Of a stretch of DNA of 14,187 nt, positions 9,477 through 14,187 are shown piece after piece. Origin of the DNA: Xanthoparmelia taractica (Eukaryota > Ascomycota > Lecanoromycetes > Lecanorales > Parmeliaceae); contig JANQBS010000559.1 of assembly GCA_033085395.1 (NCBI GenBank), positions 1 through 14,187 of the forward strand. Direction: 5' to 3'. Numbering within the stretch: the first letter of the stretch is position 1; every line of letters starts with the position of its first letter. The notes below the pieces were generated by a model. It saw only the letters and a list, made by a program, of their open reading frames with translations, searched no databases and had not been told where the DNA came from. The position numbers and the translations under genes are program-made.

Positions 9477-9485
9477 ATATATAAT
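9477..9485 (-). promoter_or_regulatory. Possible TATA box for gene B
   Basis: The minus strand reads ATTATATAT about 62-70 bases upstream of ATG 9415, in otherwise mixed-composition DNA. This suits a core promoter for gene B. No transcription data are available to support it. Confidence 0.4.
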
Positions 9486-9559
9486 AAGGACAGACTTTTT
9501 TAAGGGACAGGAGATGAATGAGTGTGGAAAGGACTCGCCACTGTAGTGATGAAAATTAG

Positions 9560-10027
9560 CCTTGCAGGCGTTTCTTTTGGCAGACGAAGCCCCTCGAGCT
9601 AAAGGGAAAGTACCAAACCCTTGACACCCTTGGTTTAGATGCTTACGTACAGCTTCGGGTATTTATCGACCGAGCTTCCCAGGCAGCACATTGGTGGGAC
9701 TTGGAGCGACAGGCTGGCATCATTCGAGCTCGCCTCATTCAGGACCGTATCATGCAGCCTCACCGGCAATCAACGGCCTCACCGCTATCAGTCACCAGAT
9801 ACAACCTCCTTTGGGCTGTGCGCATTCCCACATGTGGCCTTGGAGCCCGACTTCCTACGGCTAGCCCCATAGCACAATGTGTGGGTTTCGGTACCCTCGA
9901 AGACCACTCGCAGACTGATCAAATCGAGCGGCGAGTTGGAGCAAACACCCTACCTTTTTTCTCCTGGTTTCAACAGGGTTCTAATCATTGCAAAGAGCGA
10001 GATCATCATGAAATTTCTTGCGGATAG
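9560..10027 (+). other. Unassigned open frame, possible gene fragment
   Basis: One plus frame stays open for 156 codons (9560-10027), with the first ATG at 9701. It encodes a mixed, partly helical sequence (for example LDAYVQLRVFIDRASQAAHW near the start, before any ATG) and then a Ser/Thr/Pro-rich part. I recognise no domain. It lies upstream of and divergent from gene B, so it may be promoter DNA that is open by chance or a broken piece of a former gene. The rest of 9486-10240 shows nothing else. Confidence 0.2.
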
Positions 10028-10425
10028 ATAAGAGAAGGTGTAGGTAGAAGGGAATACTCCTTCAACCGTCAGCCTTGTTCATGTGCATGTATACTGGGGT
10101 AAAATCTGCCTAGTGCGATTTTCCACCGAGCCTTGTTGATTTCTAATTTTAGCTACGGGACGAGGCTAGGTGAGAAGATAAAGAGCCAAGGCGTTAAATC
10201 ATAAGAGAACTAGGCGTACTTTGACATTACAGTGAACGAAGCCGAAGATAAGGTAAGTAAGGATACGCTAGGTCGGTCGAGAACTACGGCTAAACTTCTA
10301 TTACGATTACTAATAGAACTAAAATCTAATTCTTTTTTTAAAAAAAATATATCTAACTAATTAGTTATCTACGCTATTTTATTAAGAATAGTTTTAAATT
10401 CTTTAGTTAAGATTTAATTTTTACT

Positions 10426-10574
10426 AATTACTATTTAAGTTCTTATTAGAAAGCGTTTATAATAAACTCTAGAAGTTTATAAAAATTAAAAAAGATAAAT
10501 TACTATTTAAGTTCTTATTAGAAAGCGTTTATAATAAACTCTAGAAGTTTATAAAAATTAAAAAAGATAAATTA
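10426..10574 (+). repeat. 72-bp tandem duplication
   Basis: The unit at 10426-10497 is repeated directly and without mismatch at 10498-10569, and the first five bases follow a third time. It contains CTCTAGAAG and AAAGCG and is itself of RIP type. Perfect identity suggests duplication after the RIP mutations were fixed. Confidence 0.95.
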
Positions 10575-10977
10575 ATATATAAAAAAAGATTAAAATAAAT
10601 AGAGTTTAAAGAATAAATTTTAGTAGATAAATATTATAAGCGATATTAGTAACTTAATATTTAAGAGTAAATTAATAAGAAATAAATTATTTATATTAAT
10701 TTTTAAATTAAAAAAGTATCTAATCTAACTAAGATAATAGAATTTATTTAATATATTATTTATTTCGTAATTAAAATAGCTATAGTTAATTAGATTTAAT
10801 AGTTATAGATTTAAAAATAGTTATAAATTTAAAAATAGTTTATATATATAAAATATTATATAAAATAATTAAGAAACTACTAAATATAAAGAAGAAGAAT
10901 AAGTCTCTTAGAATTAAATAAATATAGAATATTTAAAGCGTTATATATAACGTTTATAGTTTTTATTGAAATTCGAG

Positions 10978-10998
10978 TCACGTAACTTAATTACGTGA
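10978..10998. repeat. 21-bp palindrome
   Basis: TCACGTAA (10978-10985) and TTACGTGA (10991-10998) are perfect inverted copies around CTTAA. CpA and TpG survive here and in the adjoining bases, unlike the flanks. It may be the junction or end of a small element, or a worn MITE. Confidence 0.5.
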
Positions 10999-12606
10999 TA
11001 CACTAAGACGTATCTTATAATCTCGTTTTTCTAGCTAGTACTTCTTAGTTAATATAACTACTACGTGTTCTACTCTATATTTTAATAGATTATAAGCCCG
11101 AGCTATATTCGATAGTAATTTAGTTATATTATTATCTATTACTATTACGATAACTCTTTAATATCTATCGCGATACTAAGTATCGCTATAGCAATTATTT
11201 AATAATCTCTTTATAATACGTATTTTCTATATAAAAATAATTATTTAGAGTCTAAACGACTATAATTCGCTATTAATTCGAGGGCTAAGATTTATCGCTT
11301 AGCGCTTTTTCGCGACTCTATATCTTAAGGCCGATAATATTAAATCTCGCTACGCGATTAATTAAAATTATATACTCGCTAAAGTCTTTAAAATACTACT
11401 AGTTTCTCTACGTAAAATTCACTAAATAAAGAGAAATACGTTCTTATTTATTATATCGAAATACTAAATTAAGTAACGAGTATATAGACTTTAAAGTCTA
11501 AAGTTAATTATATAATATTTATAATAATAACGAGAAATTAGTTATCTTAATTATTATAAACGAAGATTAAATCTAAACGAGCTAATAAAAAAAAGAATAA
11601 ACGAACTTAATTATTATCTTAGCTTTCGCTAAAAAAGACTAAAGTAGAGATAAATAAGTCTTAGAGCGAAAATACTTAGTCTCTTTAATCTTTATTAAGA
11701 ATTAAAGCTAAAGATAAATAAATTAAATCTTGTTATTATAGTAGTAAGAAAGTTCTTAATATAAATAAGCGATTTTTTATTTAAGAGAAATATAATTAAA
11801 CGAAAGTTAAAAGTAAATAATTAAGATAGTTAAAATATTAAAGATTAAGATAATTAGAATAATCGATATAATTTAAATAGAGAAGTATTATTAAGATTTA
11901 TAAAGTCTAAGAACTTTCTCTTTTGTTATTTATTTATATTATTTATTCTAAGATCGAAATTCTTATATTCTAGAAGAGAGTTATTCTAACGAAGCACAAT
12001 TAGCTACGCTATATTAGCTTATTTCTCCGCTCTTCGATAGTAACGATCTCGCTTATATCGAGTTAATCTTAAAGTTAAAAGAGATTTTCTCTATACGCTC
12101 GAGTTACTTACGAGTCTATCGAATAGCGATATTAATAACGAATAAATCTTAATTACTCTTATTAATTTTACTTCTATTTTAAAATAATCTATCTCTAAGT
12201 ATCGCTAAAATTAAATTTTAATAAAGATCTCTTCGATTTCGAGCGAAGCTCGTCTTATTAGCGCTATTAACTCTAAAAACTCTAAGCTTTAATTATATCG
12301 ACTAAAGAGACTAAGATCTCGATCTCTCTTAGTCGTCTTAATAATATTAATAAACTTAAAGGTATCTTTAATTATAAAATATAAAGATAATAATTTAAGA
12401 ATAAGCTAAAGCTCTTAAGTATCTAGCGATATATCGCTAAAAACTTTATAATCTTAATTATTATTAGCGACGATACTATTATTACTAAGAAAATTCAGAT
12501 ATAAGAATAAATCTATAATAAAATCTACACTATACTTAAATCTCGCTATAAGCGAAACGCTCGCTTTCTTTTATTCTCTAACAAGGTACTTAAAATAGAA
12601 ATTTAG

Positions 12607-12625
12607 CCCTACTCTCCGTCCCGTA
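12607..12625 (+). repeat. Imperfect terminal-repeat copy upstream of the transposase
   Basis: This 19-mer (CCCTACTCTCCGTCCCGTA) resembles the terminal repeat: its last 14 bases match CTTTCCGACCCGTA at 12 positions. It lies 58 bp before the transposase ATG, is unmutated by RIP, and has the orientation of the left repeat. It could be the true left end of a 1.5-kb piggyBac-like element ending at 14130-14133. Confidence 0.4.
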
Positions 12626-12682
12626 ATTATCAAAGAAAAACAACGCGTTTAAGATTAAATAATAGTTATATAAATTAACACC

Positions 12683-14140
12683 ATGCCTCGTAATAAGACG
12701 TTAAATGATCTAGATTACGTGAAGAAGAATTCTAAGTCTTCTAAGATCTTAACTATTATCTAATTATAAATTAGTGAAAATTAAGTAGTTATAAATTAAT
12801 AGCGAGAGTTAACTATTAAATATTATTGCTTTAGATAATTCGTATGTAATCTTTAACTTATTCTTCAATAATAAGATTATAGAAATTCTTATACAATATA
12901 CGAATAAGTACGCTTTTCTAAATCCTAAGCCTAAAAACCTCGAGACACGTACTTGATTCTTAGTTACAGTTAAAGAATTTCGAGTCTATTTAAGAGCGAG
13001 TATATGAATAAGTTTATATATAGAGTTAAATATTTTAGAGTTCTGAAATATTAACTCTCGAAAAGAATTTTTTTATAAGTAGATTTTAAAGTATATTAGT
13101 CTAAATAGATAGCAATAAATAAATAAATTTTTTATATCTCGAAGTCTTAATTAGGTTATTAAGAGATCTTATACGCGAAATTAAAATTACAAAATAATAC
13201 GCTTAGATAGATCTTTAAGAAGTATTGGAAAACGAGTATTTATTTAGCTATCGATGAGATAATTTAAAGATTTATAGGTCGAGTCAAAGAAATTATTAAT
13301 ATTTCTAGCAAACTCATATCGAAAGACTTGAAAATTTAAGCTCTAGTTGATAAGAACTACGTTCTTAATTAAGCCTATTATATTAAGAACTAGAATAAGA
13401 ATAACGAATCTTAGAATATCTACGATTATTAAATTAAGTAACTAGAGTTTAATTAAACTTAAGTTATAATTCTAGACTTGTTACCTTAAGAGGATATTAC
13501 TAAAAACTATTCTCATATCGTATAACTAGATAACTTATTTACGTTAGCTCGATTGCTAGCATAGTTTAATAATAAAGACTTTAGAAATACTAGAATTATA
13601 CGTATTACAAAAACGAGTCGTGAAGAACTAAAGACTAAAGAGGATATCAAGGCTCAACGAAAGTAATAAGAGTCTAATCGAGGTCTCGATTAGAGACTTA
13701 CGAAGCTTAGGATTAAATAAAACGCTATTCTCGAGTGAAATAAGCTCTATAAAAGACTATTAAGTAACGAGAGAGTAATGAAATTCGCCTAAAAGAATTA
13801 GAATATAGTGCTATTTATAAGTACTATATCGAATAGTTGAAAAATAGTTAAACGTCTTCGTCGTAGACCAGTAAAAATAATTATAAATATACGTTCTTCT
13901 AGAGCGGAATTTAAAGAAATAACGACAAAAGAGCTCAATATTTCGAAGTTTATTAATATATATAAATATTGTATAAAAAAGGTTAATAAGACTAATTAAT
14001 TGCAATATTATTATTTTATATAACGAGTGTATTTTAAGAGTTAAAAGTTACTATAGTATTTTCTTTTAAATATTACTATTATTAATAACTATAAACTTTA
14101 TTATTATCTATACGGGTCGGAAAGGTGTGGTATCTATTGA
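12683..14140 (+). pseudogene. RIP-killed piggyBac-type transposase
   Basis: From ATG 12683 (good context, AACACCATG) to TGA 14138-14140 the frame holds for 486 codons without indels but contains many TAA/TAG/TGA codons, each explicable as mutated CAA, CAG or TGG. Reading through them gives a fungal piggyBac-like (DDE_Tnp_1_7) transposase: YWKTSIYLAIDE followed by RFIGR (first catalytic Asp, codon 191, 13253-13255), LDNLFTLARLL (second Asp, codon 283, 13529-13531), VKRLRRRP, and a site resembling the family's GVDxxDQ in which both Asp are now Asn (codons 435 and 438, 13985-13987 and 13994-13996). It is dead twice over, by stops and by loss of the third acidic residue. The frame runs through the right terminal repeat and stops 5 bp beyond it, so the original C-terminus may be truncated. 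Family members usually continue further and end in a Cys-rich domain, which is absent. Confidence 0.85.
14111..14133 (-). repeat. Right terminal inverted repeat (23 bp)
   Basis: TACGGGTCGG...GGTGTGGTAT is the exact reverse complement of 53-75. It is also read in frame as YGSERCGI at the end of the transposase relic. TpG is kept here while it is nearly absent just upstream. Confidence 0.8.
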
Positions 14141-14187
14141 ACATAGTCGTTTTCAACTTTTTTTCAACTTTTTTTAAAAAATTATAT
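14134..14187. other. Right flank with an 11-bp tandem repeat
   Basis: TTTTCAACTTT occurs at 14150-14160 and again at 14161-14171, followed by an A/T-rich run to the window end. CpA is present, so this flank is not RIP-mutated. No gene is seen. Confidence 0.7.

Larger units (their letters stand above)
10250..12606. other. RIP-mutated AT-rich right arm
   Basis: Composition falls back to RIP-type sequence near 10250 (CpA/TpG scarce, TpA abundant) and stops fill all frames. Apart from the 72-bp tandem duplication and a 21-bp palindrome listed separately, I could not identify any coding remnant. A plus-strand stretch near 11730-11850 contains a lone Cys codon followed by Tyr/Ser/Lys-rich sequence that might be another worn retroelement knuckle, but the spacing does not fit. 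Confidence 0.75.
53..14133. mobile_element. Candidate 14-kb element bounded by a perfect 23-bp inverted repeat
   Basis: Bases 53-75 and 14111-14133 are perfect reverse complements. In between lie a RIP-mutated left arm, an unmutated core with two intact genes, and a RIP-mutated right arm that ends in a piggyBac-type transposase relic. If the outer ATA/TAT is read as a TA duplication, the element runs from 56 to 14130 with 20-bp repeats. The TTAA duplication expected of piggyBac is not visible at either end. The inference is a large cargo-carrying DNA transposon. The alternative is a composite of unrelated nested elements, with the shared 23-mer coming from two copies of one transposon family. 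Confidence 0.45.

Noticed and set aside
11730..11850. A second zinc-knuckle remnant in the right arm
   Set aside because: One Cys codon is followed by Tyr/Ser codons, but the His and last Cys positions do not fit any CCHC spacing.
13811..14005. A 64-codon minus-strand ORF
   Set aside because: It is antisense to the transposase relic and has the Tyr/Phe/Ile-rich content expected of RIP-mutated DNA read backwards.
53..14133. A Starship-type giant element
   Set aside because: No tyrosine recombinase of the DUF3435 type was recognised near either end, and the ends are inverted repeats, which those elements do not need.
53..14133. Typical piggyBac insertion with TTAA duplication
   Set aside because: Neither 23-bp repeat is flanked by TTAA. 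C-to-T mutation would not remove TTAA.

Overview
The window looks like a transposon-rich, AT-rich compartment of a filamentous ascomycete (Pezizomycotina). Three short GT-AG introns (44, 51 and 56 nt) each carry a CTGAC branch point. The proteins are fungal types (a HeLo domain and divergent protein kinases). Most of the non-genic DNA has the signature of repeat-induced point mutation (RIP): CpA and TpG are almost absent, TpA is very abundant and CpG is kept.

Layout: a short unmutated flank (1-52) is followed by a 23-bp sequence (53-75) that recurs as a perfect inverted copy at 14111-14133. The left arm (76 to about 4555) is heavily RIP-mutated. It holds a minus-strand retrotransposon Gag remnant, an LTR-like island (2007-2198), an intact 103-bp MITE (2784-2886) and an unidentified coding remnant (about 3880-4180). 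The core (about 4556-10240) has ordinary base composition and two intact genes that converge with only 21 bp between their stop codons. The right arm (about 10250-14140) is again RIP-mutated. It carries a 72-bp tandem duplication and ends in a plus-strand piggyBac-type transposase relic (12683-14140) whose frame is kept over 486 codons but is full of RIP-type stops.

The two core genes are the main content. Gene A (5218-7115, one intron, 617 aa) joins an N-terminal HeLo domain to a protein kinase-like domain that has lost the HRD and DFG aspartates. This four-helix death domain plus pseudokinase layout recalls animal MLKL. Gene B (9415-7137, minus strand, two introns, 723 aa) encodes two kinase domains in tandem, the first with its catalytic residues intact and the second with its DFG aspartate replaced by serine. 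A regulated pair, with kinase B controlling HeLo effector A, is a reasonable hypothesis but only an inference.

The perfect 23-bp inverted repeat around the whole 14-kb unit, with a transposase relic at one end and the gene pair in the centre, raises the possibility of a large cargo-carrying DNA transposon whose arms were RIP-mutated while the cargo was spared. The alternative is nested insertion of separate elements around a small gene island. No rRNA, tRNA or CRISPR array was seen.
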